64,000 nt of DNA. Origin: Streptomyces sp. CBMA152. GTDB lineage: Bacteria; Actinomycetota; Actinomycetes; Streptomycetales; Streptomycetaceae. A program made the position numbers and the translations under genes. Shown piece after piece: positions 49,203 through 57,532 of this stretch. The stretch's first letter is position 1. Every line of letters begins with the position of its first letter. The notes under the pieces are model-generated. The model saw only the letters and a program-made list of their open reading frames with translations. It had not been told where the DNA came from and ran no database searches. The stretch spans positions 186,001 through 250,000 of the forward strand of contig NZ_MECJ01000029.1 in assembly GCF_014596475.1 (NCBI RefSeq), written 5' to 3'.

Positions 49203-49763
49203 TTACGGGGTGAGCGTCACGGTGACCGGCCCGCCCGCCGATGTCAGCCCTTGGGGCGTCAGGCACGCGGTCAGATCGGTGCTGAGCAGGGTCTTGGTCT
49301 GCACGACCGTGGCACCGGTGAACTCCCCGGATTCCACCGTGCCCGTCAGCACGAGCACGGTGATGCCATTGGGCTTGACCTCGATCGCCCCGGTGTTCCT
49401 GACCGCGCTGGACCGCCCGTCGCTCCAGTAGTAGGTCGTCCGGCTGGAGACGGTGCCGGTGAGGCAACTCGCGGTCCCACTGCCCTGGGTGGTGAACGAC
49501 GCACCGGTGATGCCGTGCCCGGTCAGATCCACACACCCCGACACGCTGCCCTGCCCGGTGAACGACGTGGGCCGGGGCGTAAAGGTGAGGCCCGGCTGGT
49601 AGTGACCGGTCTGGCTGCCGACGAGGCAGGTGAGGTCCGCCAGGCCGACCACCGGGACGGTGTGCGCCTGGGCGGAAGGCGCGACGAGAACCGAGCCGAG
49701 AACGAGGCCGAGGCCGAAGATCACGCGTCGTGTACGACGGAGCATGCGTCCACTCACTTCCAT
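49203..49763 (-). CDS. Secreted hypothetical protein, about 186 aa
   Basis: From ATG 49763 (or 49745, six residues shorter) there is a signal peptide (MLRRTRRVIFGLGLVLGSVLVAPSAQA) and a strand-rich mature part with four cysteines (LTCLVG, SGCVDL, ASCLTG, LTACLT) likely to form two disulfides. Repeating Gly/Thr-rich strands (TGHGITGASFTTQGSGTAS) suggest a beta-sandwich. No family is recognised with certainty. Confidence 0.72.
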   Translation of the reverse strand: MEVSGRMLRRTRRVIFGLGLVLGSVLVAPSAQAHTVPVVGLADLTCLVGSQTGHYQPGLTFTPRPTSFTGQGSVSGCVDLTGHGITGASFTTQGSGTASCLTGTVSSRTTYYWSDGRSSAVRNTGAIEVKPNGITVLVLTGTVESGEFTGATVVQTKTLLSTDLTACLTPQGLTSAGGPVTVTLTP

Positions 49764-49902
49764 AGGTCGAGAAACAAGCCGTCGGCCACGCGCACCGCAC
49801 GCCCCGACCGGCAGGACATGGCTTACCGTCACCACCGCCCCTTCAGGCCGCCCGCGCCCAAGTGCACCCGTCCGAGTGGACGTCTTCCGGCCACGCGCCC
49901 TT

Positions 49903-50092
49903 CAGGGGCGCGGGGCTGTGACATTTGCGGCTCCGCCGCGTGGGCGCGACAAGCCCCCACCGGCCCGCAGTTGAAGAACCCGACGCCCGCAGGGCTTTCG
50001 GGAAGGGGCGGGGTGGGGGCAAAGGGGCGCGGGGCTGTGTCGATTTGCGGCTCCGCCGCGTGGGCGCGAGCAACCCAGCACGGTCCGCAGCC
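49903..50092. repeat. Composite intergenic repeat, copy 8 (two variant half units)
   Basis: CAGGGGCGCGGGGCTGTGAC with TTGCGGCTCCGCCGCGTGG occurs at about 49903-49950 and again at 50024-50070, both facing the same way. A TTTCGGGAAGGGGCGGGGTG block lies between them. This is a near-exact duplication of the half unit also found at 43228. Confidence 0.8.
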
Positions 50093-50539
50093 TCACCCCG
50101 GCGGTCGCACATCACACTCGAACCACACCGTCTTCCCGCCCCACAGATGCGGCAGCACCCCCCACCGATCCACCACCGACGCCACGAGAAGCAACCCCCG
50201 CCCCGACTCCGGGAGTTCGGCCACTTCGTCGAACAGAGCCGTGGGCCGCCGAGGCGGAGTCGGCAGCTTCGGACAGTCGTCCGTGATCTCGACACGAATG
50301 CCGCGATCACGCGCGAGCAGCAGCACCTGACAGTGGCTGCCCGGCACATGGCGTACGACATTGGCCACCAGCTCGGTCAGCGCGAGCTCCGCGGCGTCGG
50401 CCAGCACGGTCATGGACCAACTGGTCAGGTACTGGCGGAGAATCCGGCGCAGATGCCGGGCCGAGTGGTCGCCGACGGTGAGGTTCATTCCGTAGCGCCT
50501 CCCAACTGCCGCCTCGAAGGGGTGAGTTGCGTGATTCAC
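50093..50539 (-). CDS. ATP-binding (GHKL, RsbW-like) regulatory protein
   Basis: The 148-residue protein is a single HATPase_c_2 domain: ELALTELVANVVRHVPGS (N box, about 50-67), VEITDDCPKLP and GRGLLLVASVVDRWGV (G box, about 110-126). Such proteins act as anti-sigma or anti-regulator kinases. It is divergent from the XRE/DUF5753 gene, the standard WhiJ-type arrangement in Streptomyces (HTH protein, DUF397 protein and ATPase). A shorter start at 50488 (MNLTVGDHS) is possible. Confidence 0.87.
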   Translation of the reverse strand: MNHATHPFEAAVGRRYGMNLTVGDHSARHLRRILRQYLTSWSMTVLADAAELALTELVANVVRHVPGSHCQVLLLARDRGIRVEITDDCPKLPTPPRRPTALFDEVAELPESGRGLLLVASVVDRWGVLPHLWGGKTVWFECDVRPPG

Positions 50540-50624
50540 GTCACCAGAGTGAGTTGATCTGGTTACGCTCGGCTACGGGCTGAAAATCCAGCTCACTTCG
50601 TGCGGTTGGGGGTGACCCTTAGTC

Positions 50625-51476
50625 ATGGTCAACATCCGAGACCTCGATCCCAGCGCCTCGCCGCTGGACTACTACGGTTCCGAATTGCGTCGCAAACGCG
50701 AGGGAGCCGGTATGACCCAGGAACAGCTGGGCAAATGCATCTTCTGCGCGGCGTCGCTGATCGGCCAGATCGAGACCGGCCGCAAGATCCCCACGAGGGA
50801 ACTCTCCGACCGCCTCGACGCCGCGCTCCTCACCGAGGGCTTCTTCGGCCGCTTGGTGGGGCTGGTCCTGCGGAGTGTGCTGCCGTCGTGGTTCCAGCAG
50901 TACGCGGAGATGGAGGCGCGGGCGACGTTCATCAACACGTTCCAGACCGAAGTGGTTTACGGGCTGCTTCAGACCGAGGACTATGCCCGTGCCGTACTCG
51001 GTGTCCGGCCCGACAGCGACATCGACGGGCTCGTCGAGGCTCGCATGGAACGTCAGCGGATCCTGGATCGTGACACCCCGCCGCTGATCTGGACGGTCCT
51101 GACCGAGGCGGTGCTGCATCAGGAGATCGGCGGCCGCGACGTCATGCGCGCCCAGCTTCAGCACCTGCTGCACGCGAACAAGCAGCGGGAATGGGTGAAG
51201 CTTCAGGTCCTGCCATTCACGGTCGGCGCTCACGCGGGGCTGCCCGGCTCGTTCAACCTCCTGCGGTTCGAGGACGACCCGGACGTCGTCTACACCGAGG
51301 ACTTCGTGCAGGGCCATATGACGGCCAATCCGCAAGCTATCAGGGAGGGTTCACTCAGTTACGATCACTTGCAGGCCACCGCTCTCTCTGTAGAGGACTC
51401 GGCGGCATTGATCACGCGAGTGATGGAGGAACGCTATGGGGACCATTCAGGACTTGACCGGCGCCCTTTGGCGTAA
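50625..51476 (+). CDS. WhiJ-like XRE/DUF5753 DNA-binding protein
   Basis: The 283-residue protein has an N-terminal helix-turn-helix (LRRKREGAGMTQEQLGKCIFCAASLIGQIETGRKIPT when read through, about 18-55) and the C-terminal DUF5753 domain (WFQQYAEMEARATFINTFQTEVVYGLLQTEDYARAVL when read through). This is the WhiJ/BldB-partner class involved in development and antibiotic control; many paralogues exist in each Streptomyces genome. Its last 41 bases overlap the DUF397 gene, so the two are coupled. Confidence 0.92.
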   Translation: MVNIRDLDPSASPLDYYGSELRRKREGAGMTQEQLGKCIFCAASLIGQIETGRKIPTRELSDRLDAALLTEGFFGRLVGLVLRSVLPSWFQQYAEMEARATFINTFQTEVVYGLLQTEDYARAVLGVRPDSDIDGLVEARMERQRILDRDTPPLIWTVLTEAVLHQEIGGRDVMRAQLQHLLHANKQREWVKLQVLPFTVGAHAGLPGSFNLLRFEDDPDVVYTEDFVQGHMTANPQAIREGSLSYDHLQATALSVEDSAALITRVMEERYGDHSGLDRRPLA

Positions 51477-51696
51477 GTCGTCCTACAGCAGCAGCACCGG
51501 CGGGGACTGCGTCGAGTGCGCGCCCCTCGGCGCTGCCACCTGGCAGAAGTCGTCGTACAGCAGCGACACCGGCGGCGAGTGCGTCGAAATCGCCACCCAG
51601 CCCCACCGCATCGCAGTCCGTGACTCCAAGAACCCCGACGGCGGGGCGTTCACGATCAGCCCCGCCGCCTTCACCGCGTTCGTACGTACGCTCTGA
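51436..51696 (+). CDS. DUF397 (BldB-like) protein with duplicated motif
   Basis: The 86-residue protein contains the DUF397 core twice: WRKSSYSSSTGGDCVECA at 12-29 and WQKSSYSSDTGGECVEIA at 36-53, then VRDSKNPDGGAFTISPAAFTAF as the normal end. Normal DUF397 proteins of about 60-70 residues carry one copy, so an internal duplication of about 24 residues is evident. DUF397 proteins are dimeric partners of WhiJ-like regulators and may block their DNA binding. The start overlaps the XRE gene by 41 bases. Confidence 0.9.
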   Translation: MGTIQDLTGALWRKSSYSSSTGGDCVECAPLGAATWQKSSYSSDTGGECVEIATQPHRIAVRDSKNPDGGAFTISPAAFTAFVRTL

Positions 51697-51966
51697 ACCT
51701 GGGGACCGTCAGAGCCGCCTCCGCACTCGCACAGGCGACCCTGGCGGCGGGCTGGGTCCTGCCGGACACTGTGGCGTGCGTCGCGCTCGGACCGCCCGCC
51801 GAGCGCGACGGCCCCCATCGTCGGCTGCCGCCGTCGGTACTTCACGCCACCTCACGTAACCCTGTGTCGCTCCACGTCACCCCATCCGTCACTCGCGTGG
51901 CGGAACGCCTCACCTCCACTTAGCGTCGGAAAAGGGACTTTCCCCGCTACGGAGGTGTCGTACGCC

Positions 51967-53592
51967 ATGGGCCGTCACACGGAGGACGCCGTCGAGGAGG
52001 CCAGGGCGGCACGGATAGCGGCCGCTTCGGCGCCGGAGGCGAGCGCCGAAGCGGTCATCGGTGACGTGAGTCCGGACGGGCGGCCGTCGCGGGGCGCGGG
52101 CGCGGCCGTGGCCGCCGCGCCCCCGTCGTCCCACCTGGGCGCCGCCCACGAACACCGTTGGCTGGTCCTGGCGGTCATCGGCCTCGCGCAGCTGATGGTG
52201 GTGCTGGACGCCACCATCGTGAACATCGCGCTGCCCTCCGCGCAGCGCGATCTCGGCTTCAGCGACGGCAACCGCCAGTGGATCGTGACGGCGTACGCCC
52301 TGGCCTTCGGTTCATTGCTGCTGCTCGGCGGCCGTATCGCGGACCTGGTGGGCCGCAAGGCGGTGTTCCTGACCGGCCTGATCGGCTTCGCGGTGGCGTC
52401 GGCGATCGGTGGCGCGGCACCGAGCTTCACGGTATTGGTGATCGCCCGCGCCCTGCAGGGCATGTTCGGCGCGCTGCTGGCACCGGCGGCGCTCTCCCTG
52501 CTCACGACGACGTTCACGGACCCGAAGGAACGGGCGAAGGCGTTCGGCATCTACGGCGCGATCGCGGGCACCGGTGGCGCGGTGGGCCTGCTGCTCGGCG
52601 GTCTGCTCACCGAGTACCTGAACTGGCGCTGGTGCCTGTACGTGAACCTGATCTTCGCGGCACTGGCGTTCCTGGGCGCGCTGCGCCTGCTGCACCCGGG
52701 AGCCCCGGCCGACCGCCCGAAGCTGGACATCCCGGGCACGCTGCTGGTCTCCTCGGGCCTGTTCTGCATCGTGTACGGCTTCTCCAACGCCGAGAAGCAC
52801 GCGTGGAGTTCACCGCAGACGTGGGGGTTCCTGGCGGTGGGCGGGGTGCTGCTGGTGGCGTTCGTGCTGTGGCAGTTGCGCGCGACCCATCCTCTGCTGC
52901 CGCTTCGTGTGGTCCTGGACCGAGACCGAGGGGCGTCGTTCCTGGGGATGTTCATCTCGGGCGCGGGGATGTTCGGCGTGTTCCTGTTCCTGACGTACTA
53001 CCTGCAACAGGTGCTGCGGTATTCGCCGGTCAAGACCGGACTCGCCTTCATCCCCATGGTGATCGTGATGATCGCGTCGTCGGTGATCGCGCAGAACAAG
53101 TTCGTGCCGCGGTTGGGCGCGAAGCTGATCGTGCCGCTGGGTATGGGTCTTGGCGCGGCGGGCCTGGTGTGGATGACGGCGCTCGACGTCGACAGCACGT
53201 ACGCCCCTCATGTCCTGCCGCCGCTGCTGGTCCTGGGCCTCGGCATGGGTCTGATCTTCGCCCCCGCGATGAACCTGGCGACGGCGGGTGTCGCCGCCCA
53301 TGACGCGGGTGTGGCATCTGCCATGGTCAACACCAGCCAGCAGGTGGGTGGTTCGGTGGGGACGTCTTTGTTGAACACCCTGGCGACGAGTGCGGCCACG
53401 CATTACATGGTCGGCAAGCAGCCCACGCCGTCCGTTCTGGCGAAGGCGCAGCTGCACAGCTATGCGACGGCGTACTGGTGGTCGGCGGGGTTCTTCGCGC
53501 TGGGTCTGGTCGTGACCCTGGTCCTGTACCGGAAGGGGCCGCCGCATCCGCATCCTACGGAGGGTGGGGATGCGGGGCCGGTGCACATGTGA
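51967..53592 (+). CDS. DHA2-family (EmrB/QacA-type) drug efflux MFS transporter
   Basis: The 541-residue protein has about 14 membrane helices. It carries the DHA2 motif in helix 1 (LMVVLDATIVNIALPSAQRDLGFS), the loop motif GGRIADLVGRKAVFL, and motif C in helix 5 (GAIAGTGGAVGLLLGGLLTEYLNWRW when read through). It would export lipophilic drugs or secondary metabolites in exchange for protons. ATG 51967 is preferred, with GGAGG 11 bases upstream; a GTG at 51955 overlaps that site. The N terminus has an Ala-rich cytoplasmic extension of about 55 residues. No regulator is adjacent. Confidence 0.92.
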   Translation: MGRHTEDAVEEARAARIAAASAPEASAEAVIGDVSPDGRPSRGAGAAVAAAPPSSHLGAAHEHRWLVLAVIGLAQLMVVLDATIVNIALPSAQRDLGFSDGNRQWIVTAYALAFGSLLLLGGRIADLVGRKAVFLTGLIGFAVASAIGGAAPSFTVLVIARALQGMFGALLAPAALSLLTTTFTDPKERAKAFGIYGAIAGTGGAVGLLLGGLLTEYLNWRWCLYVNLIFAALAFLGALRLLHPGAPADRPKLDIPGTLLVSSGLFCIVYGFSNAEKHAWSSPQTWGFLAVGGVLLVAFVLWQLRATHPLLPLRVVLDRDRGASFLGMFISGAGMFGVFLFLTYYLQQVLRYSPVKTGLAFIPMVIVMIASSVIAQNKFVPRLGAKLIVPLGMGLGAAGLVWMTALDVDSTYAPHVLPPLLVLGLGMGLIFAPAMNLATAGVAAHDAGVASAMVNTSQQVGGSVGTSLLNTLATSAATHYMVGKQPTPSVLAKAQLHSYATAYWWSAGFFALGLVVTLVLYRKGPPHPHPTEGGDAGPVHM

Positions 53593-53626
53593 GGGCGCGG
53601 GTGTTGTCGCCTGCGGCGGGCCGATT

Positions 53627-53945
53627 CCCCACCCCACCCCTTCCCGAAAGCCTCCGGCGGGTGTCGTTCGTCTGCGGACCGTATGTGGCTGATCGCGCAG
53701 TTCCCCGCGCCCCTTAAGGGGCCCTTCGGGCCCTCCTGGGGGCGAGGGCAAGCGGGGCCCGGTTCTTGATGGGCCCGGAGGGCCCTCTTAGGGGCGCGGG
53801 GAACTGCGCGAGCAACCCAGCACGGTCCGCAGAGAAAGCGGGGTGCAGGGGGCGCAGCCCCCGCTCGGGGTCCGGGGGCTGCGCCCCCGGGAAACACACC
53901 TCAACCCCCACCCACTCCCGGAGGGTTTAGGGAAGGGGCGGGGAG
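53627..53945. repeat. Composite palindromic intergenic repeat, copy 9 (longest)
   Basis: Left block CCCCTTCCCGAAAGCCTCCGG is at about 53637. The hairpin arm GCGCAGTTCCCCGCGCCCC is at 53694, with two GGGCCC-containing inner hairpins to about 53790, and the right arm AGGGGCGCGGGGAACTGCGCG follows. Next come a GGGGGC/GCCCCC inverted repeat (53849-53890) and the inverse outer block at about 53922-53945. It lies between two converging genes and probably terminates both. Confidence 0.85.
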
Positions 53946-53949
53946 GGGC

Positions 53950-54561
53950 TCAGGCAAACAGGAACGCTGCCGCCGTCGTCGCCCCCAGCGCCGCCCCCGC
54001 GACCACCTGCCCCACCGTGTGGTACCGCAGGCGTACACGGGACCAGCACACCGCGACCGTCAGGGCATACGCCAGCAGCCACCACACAGAGTGCACCGCG
54101 GCCAGCAGCGCCACCACCGCCGACGCCACGGCCGCGTCGACCGAGATCTTCCAGACCGTGTTCACCACCAGCAGCCCGATCGTCATCACCCACAGCGCGA
54201 GCATCGCCGCGAGGATGCCGAGGGGTGCGTCCCACACGACCATGACCAAAGAGCCCGTGCCGATCGAGCCGAGGATCACGAAGAAGATCGGCGCCCGCTT
54301 CGTACGGTCGACCACATGACGGTCGCCCCACGTCCCACGCGACCGCTCCCACTCGATGTACCCCGCCGGGATCAGCCCCGCGCACAGCGCCCCGAGGAAG
54401 CCCCACAGCAGCCCCGTCCAGTCACCCGCCGCCGCGAGCCCGATGCCGAGCATGCCGACGAGAAGGCAGTTACGGGGCTGGAGGACGTTGGTGACGGCCA
54501 GCGCCACCGGGTGCCGGGAGGGGTCGTCCAACCCACTCGTACGGGCGACAACAGTGCTCAC
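53950..54561 (-). CDS. PAP2-like membrane protein with degenerate active site
   Basis: The 203-residue protein has about five membrane helices. The C-terminal CWSRVRLRYHTVGQVVAGAALG matches PAP2 phosphatase motif 3 (SRxxxxxHxxxQ/D), and KISVDAAVASA occupies the place of motif 2, where PAP2 enzymes have a histidine. KRAPIF may correspond to motif 1. It could therefore be an inactive relative, or have a changed mechanism. GTG 54561 overlaps the stop of the upstream gene (GTGA), so it is the last gene of the XRE/ImmA operon. Confidence 0.75.
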   Translation of the reverse strand: MSTVVARTSGLDDPSRHPVALAVTNVLQPRNCLLVGMLGIGLAAAGDWTGLLWGFLGALCAGLIPAGYIEWERSRGTWGDRHVVDRTKRAPIFFVILGSIGTGSLVMVVWDAPLGILAAMLALWVMTIGLLVVNTVWKISVDAAVASAVVALLAAVHSVWWLLAYALTVAVCWSRVRLRYHTVGQVVAGAALGATTAAAFLFA

Positions 54562-55820
54562 GCCGACGCCCCCTCGACAGGCCGCACCCGCGCCAGCACC
54601 CGCCGCGTCGCCTCGGACGGAATCACCCGGTACGCGGCAGCCACCCGCACCAGCCACGCCACCTCACCGTCCTGATCGGTGGCATGCTGCGGCTCGACCG
54701 CAGCGGCCCGACCGGCGGCCGCACCCTCCGCCTTCGCCGCAAGCGCCGCCTTGATCCAGTGCGCCTCGGCCAGCGGCCCGGCCTCGTCACCGGACGCGGG
54801 AACGGCCTCCTCCGCCGCCCACCTCGCGGCCCCGACCAACTCGTCCGGCACGTAATGCCGCAGCTTCTCCACCGCGTCCGCGATGTCCGCCGCCCACCGG
54901 TCGATCCGCAGGTCGGCGGGCGTGTCGAAGCGCGTCAGCTCACGCAACAGCGAGGCCGGCGGCTCGAACGGCTGGTCCGGGAACGCCGTCATCAGCTCGT
55001 ACCAGAGAGGGTGCAGCCGCGCCGAAGCCCGCCACAACCGCACCCGTCGCCACCCCTTGCTGAACGCCGGAATCGACGCGCCGAGCGCGAAGAACGCGAA
55101 CAGCACGATCTGCGAGGCTTCGGTGATCTCGTCGAAGTGCAGCGCGAAGGACTTGCTCGGCTGGTCGACGACGCTGACCCACAGGAACAGCGTCCGGCTC
55201 ACGGTGTACGCGACACCGATGAACATCGCGAACGTCATCATGCCGAGCCCGACCCGAAGATGCCGCCCCTGCGCGTTCGCCGTGGCGAGCGCCCACTGGT
55301 ACGCGCAGACCGCCGAGGACGCGCCCAAGTACAGGTAGAACACGGTCATGTAGAGCGTCGCGCCCCACTGCCCCGCGTGGTTCGACACGAACCGGTCGGA
55401 CGGCACGGACCGGTCCACGACCGTGAAGAACAGCACGGTGAGCAGGATCAGCGTCGCCGCGGACGCCTTCGCGGCGACCCGCTGCACGGTCCGTGCGAAC
55501 CGTACGTGCCGCGGAATCGCGCCCTCGTCCGGGAAGTGCCCGTAGATCGCGACGATGTAGCTGAGGATCGCCAGGATCGCGATGGTGGCGGTGTAGTGCT
55601 TGATGAGCACGGCGAGGTCGGTGACCTCACTGTCGTTCAAGGTGATGCGTACGAACTTGGTCTTCGTCCACAGGGCCACGGCGAACCCGGCGTAACAGCC
55701 CCACAGGGCACGTCGGCGCTTGTCGTCCTCGTCACCCCACAGGGCGGCGGGCATACGCCACAGGGCGACGGCGGTCATGAGCGCGGCTATGAGATAGCCG
55801 GCGAGGTCGAGCGGAGTCAT
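54558..55820 (-). CDS. MAB_1171c-like seven-helix membrane protein
   Basis: The 420-residue protein has seven N-terminal membrane helices to about residue 255 (first LAGYLIAALMTAVALWRM, last ITEASQIVLFAFFALGASIPAF) and a cytoplasmic helical domain (RLHPLWYELMTAFPDQPFEP onward). The WxxLW/YELMTAFP segment is what I associate with the actinobacterial MAB_1171c putative transporter family. Function is unknown; the seven-helix plus helical-domain layout looks more like a receptor than a pump. Overlapping stop/start with the PAP2-like gene and position 71 bp after the ImmA gene define an operon. Confidence 0.8.
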   Translation of the reverse strand: MTPLDLAGYLIAALMTAVALWRMPAALWGDEDDKRRRALWGCYAGFAVALWTKTKFVRITLNDSEVTDLAVLIKHYTATIAILAILSYIVAIYGHFPDEGAIPRHVRFARTVQRVAAKASAATLILLTVLFFTVVDRSVPSDRFVSNHAGQWGATLYMTVFYLYLGASSAVCAYQWALATANAQGRHLRVGLGMMTFAMFIGVAYTVSRTLFLWVSVVDQPSKSFALHFDEITEASQIVLFAFFALGASIPAFSKGWRRVRLWRASARLHPLWYELMTAFPDQPFEPPASLLRELTRFDTPADLRIDRWAADIADAVEKLRHYVPDELVGAARWAAEEAVPASGDEAGPLAEAHWIKAALAAKAEGAAAGRAAAVEPQHATDQDGEVAWLVRVAAAYRVIPSEATRRVLARVRPVEGASA

Positions 55821-55891
55821 TCGGGGGGATTCCTCGGGGGCAGGAATGGGGGAGTTGTGCGTGAGCGGGGGTCGTGGTCTTCGTACGGGGG

Positions 55892-56446
55892 TTACTGGTT
55901 CCCAGTTCGCCGGAACAGGCCGCGGCGGCGGTGGGCGACCGGCCGGGAGAGGGAGTTGGCGAGCCGGCCGACCATGTCGTCGCTGGTCACGTCCATGGCC
56001 ATCCGGGGGATGAGGGAGGCCCCGAACTCGGCGACGCGTTCGTCATGGGTGTCGTACTGGGCCCGGGCCTGGACGGTGGCGCCCGAGTTGACGACCCGCT
56101 GGATGAGCGAGGTGTCGAAGACGGGCAGCAGCGTCTTCAGCTGGTCGGCGTCGAGCGTGGTGCCGTGGTCGAACCACTCGTGGCAGAGCTCGTGCAGGAT
56201 GACGTGCTGGGTCTGGTAGTCGGTGGGTCGCCGACGGTAGAGCACGAAACTGGTGTTGCCGGACTTCAGCCGCAGTCCACAGGCGGCGTTGACGCGCGCG
56301 AGGCGGTCGGGCAGCTCCCGCAGCACGATGGTCCGGCCACGGGCCTCCTCCATGTTCGCCACGAGGGCCGCGATGCTGAACGGAGCGGGAATGGGAAGGT
56401 CGGCGAGCCCGGCTTCGCACTCCTTCCGCAGCTCGCGCATGGACAT
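55892..56446 (-). CDS. ImmA/IrrE-family metallopeptidase-like protein
   Basis: The 184-residue protein has the zinc motif HVILHELCHEWFDH, with HELCH at 85-89, and an upstream strand (TSFVLYRRRPTDYQTQ), as in ImmA/IrrE peptidases that cleave or antagonise XRE repressors. The C terminus is basic. ATG 56446 is used; 56440 is an alternative. It lies 178 bases after the XRE gene stop on the same strand. In phage and ICE systems ImmA cleaves the neighbouring repressor; here the XRE gene upstream is the obvious candidate partner. Confidence 0.87.
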   Translation of the reverse strand: MSMRELRKECEAGLADLPIPAPFSIAALVANMEEARGRTIVLRELPDRLARVNAACGLRLKSGNTSFVLYRRRPTDYQTQHVILHELCHEWFDHGTTLDADQLKTLLPVFDTSLIQRVVNSGATVQARAQYDTHDERVAEFGASLIPRMAMDVTSDDMVGRLANSLSRPVAHRRRGLFRRTGNQ

Positions 56447-56624
56447 GGAGGCCTCTGGGTCCCTCTGGGCGTGGTCACGCGTGCGTATGGGCAAGCGACC
56501 GGTCGCGGGTACGCGTATGTCGCGTACGCGAAGGACGTACGCGCGATCGAGTCGGCGCATCTTAACGAACGACTCCGAATTACGGCGACGGGAGCGGGCC
56601 GGGGTTTTCGCGTACGCGAGAGGG

Positions 56625-57116
56625 TCAGGCGGAGGGCGGCCCGTCGGTGTCGGCGGGTCCCCGGCTGTCCTTGGTCTCCTCCAGCAGGGAGAGGGCGAAC
56701 TGCAGCAGCTCGGCGGAGAGGCCGTCGTCGTCGAGGCCGCGCCCCGCGATGCCGCTGATCTCGCCCGTACGCCGCTTGGCGAGGAACTGGAGCCCCGACA
56801 CGACGTCGTCGACGACCTCGGACTCCTCCTTGAAGAACCGCCAGTCGACGCCGAAGCCGAGCCCGAGCGCCTTGAGGATGTCCTCGGAGGGGTGGGTGAC
56901 CTTGCCCGCGAGGATGTTGGAGAAGTAGCTGTGCGAGAGCGAGCCGCCGCGCTCCTTCACCAGGTCGGAGAAGGTCCGCCCCGACACCTTCTCCCCAGGG
57001 AAGGTCTTCTCCACCATGTACTCGACCTTCTGCTGCAAGGTCGTCAGCTCGGGCGCGTGAGGCATGTCGGGCGTCTGCGACATGCGCTCTTCGGCGAGCT
57101 CGTCTCCGTCGTCCAT
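56625..57116 (-). CDS. XRE-family regulator preceding the ImmA gene
   Basis: The 163-residue protein has a helix-turn-helix near 45-85 (FSDLVKERGGSLSHSYFSNILAGKVTHPSEDILKALGLGFGV when read through). This is the form common in actinobacterial XRE proteins paired with ImmA. The C-terminal half is helical and acidic (LLQFALSLLEETKDS) and may dimerise or bind the peptidase. It starts the operon with the ImmA-like, seven-helix and PAP2-like genes. An alternative start at MSQTPDMPHA is possible. Confidence 0.87.
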   Translation of the reverse strand: MDDGDELAEERMSQTPDMPHAPELTTLQQKVEYMVEKTFPGEKVSGRTFSDLVKERGGSLSHSYFSNILAGKVTHPSEDILKALGLGFGVDWRFFKEESEVVDDVVSGLQFLAKRRTGEISGIAGRGLDDDGLSAELLQFALSLLEETKDSRGPADTDGPPSA

Positions 57117-57532
57117 CGGGTCCCCACCCTGTCTGGTCAGAACTGGGCTTGCACAAACACTCTACGTCACTGTTAACTCGAAAAAACACGGGCAGGGGGC
57201 CACGAGGGGAGTCCCTTGCCCGTGTGAAGGCCCCGCCATGCCCGAAACCGGGTTTCAGGGTGCTGTCGCTGTGCCCGGACATAGGCGTAGCCCTTCGCGA
57301 CGGGGGATGCACGAAGGGCTACCCGTACATTATGACACCGAGTCAGCCCCGCCGGACAGGCGGGCCACCGATCGCGTGTGCGTACGTAGGTTGATGGACC
57401 CGGGGATGGCCGATCACGGGTTGGGCGAGCTCGCCCGTCCACTCCCGCGCCCCTGCGTGTCAACGGGGAGAGTGGCCAGGCAAGTTGTGCCAGTTGCAGA
57501 TGCGCAGATTTATTGTGAATGAGCGGCTATCC
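57117..57532. other. Structured intergenic region, possible small RNA on the minus strand
   Basis: This 416-bp gap holds no convincing gene. It contains a minus-strand intrinsic terminator (57186-57225), an inverted repeat GAAACC-G-GGTTTC near 57244-57256, and a hairpin with 11-bp arms GTAGCCCTTCG/CGAAGGGCTAC at 57287-57322. Downstream, near 57500, lies an unusually AT-rich segment that may hold the promoter of the MazG-like gene. Confidence 0.5.
57186..57225 (-). terminator. Intrinsic terminator with T6 tail on the minus strand
   Basis: ACACGGGCA and TGCCCGTGT pair perfectly with extra GGG/CCC pairing inside. Read on the minus strand the hairpin is followed immediately by TTTTTT, rare in this genome. 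It ends 70 bases upstream of the XRE start, so it would stop a transcript that begins between about 57230 and 57500 before it reaches the XRE gene. Confidence 0.8.
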
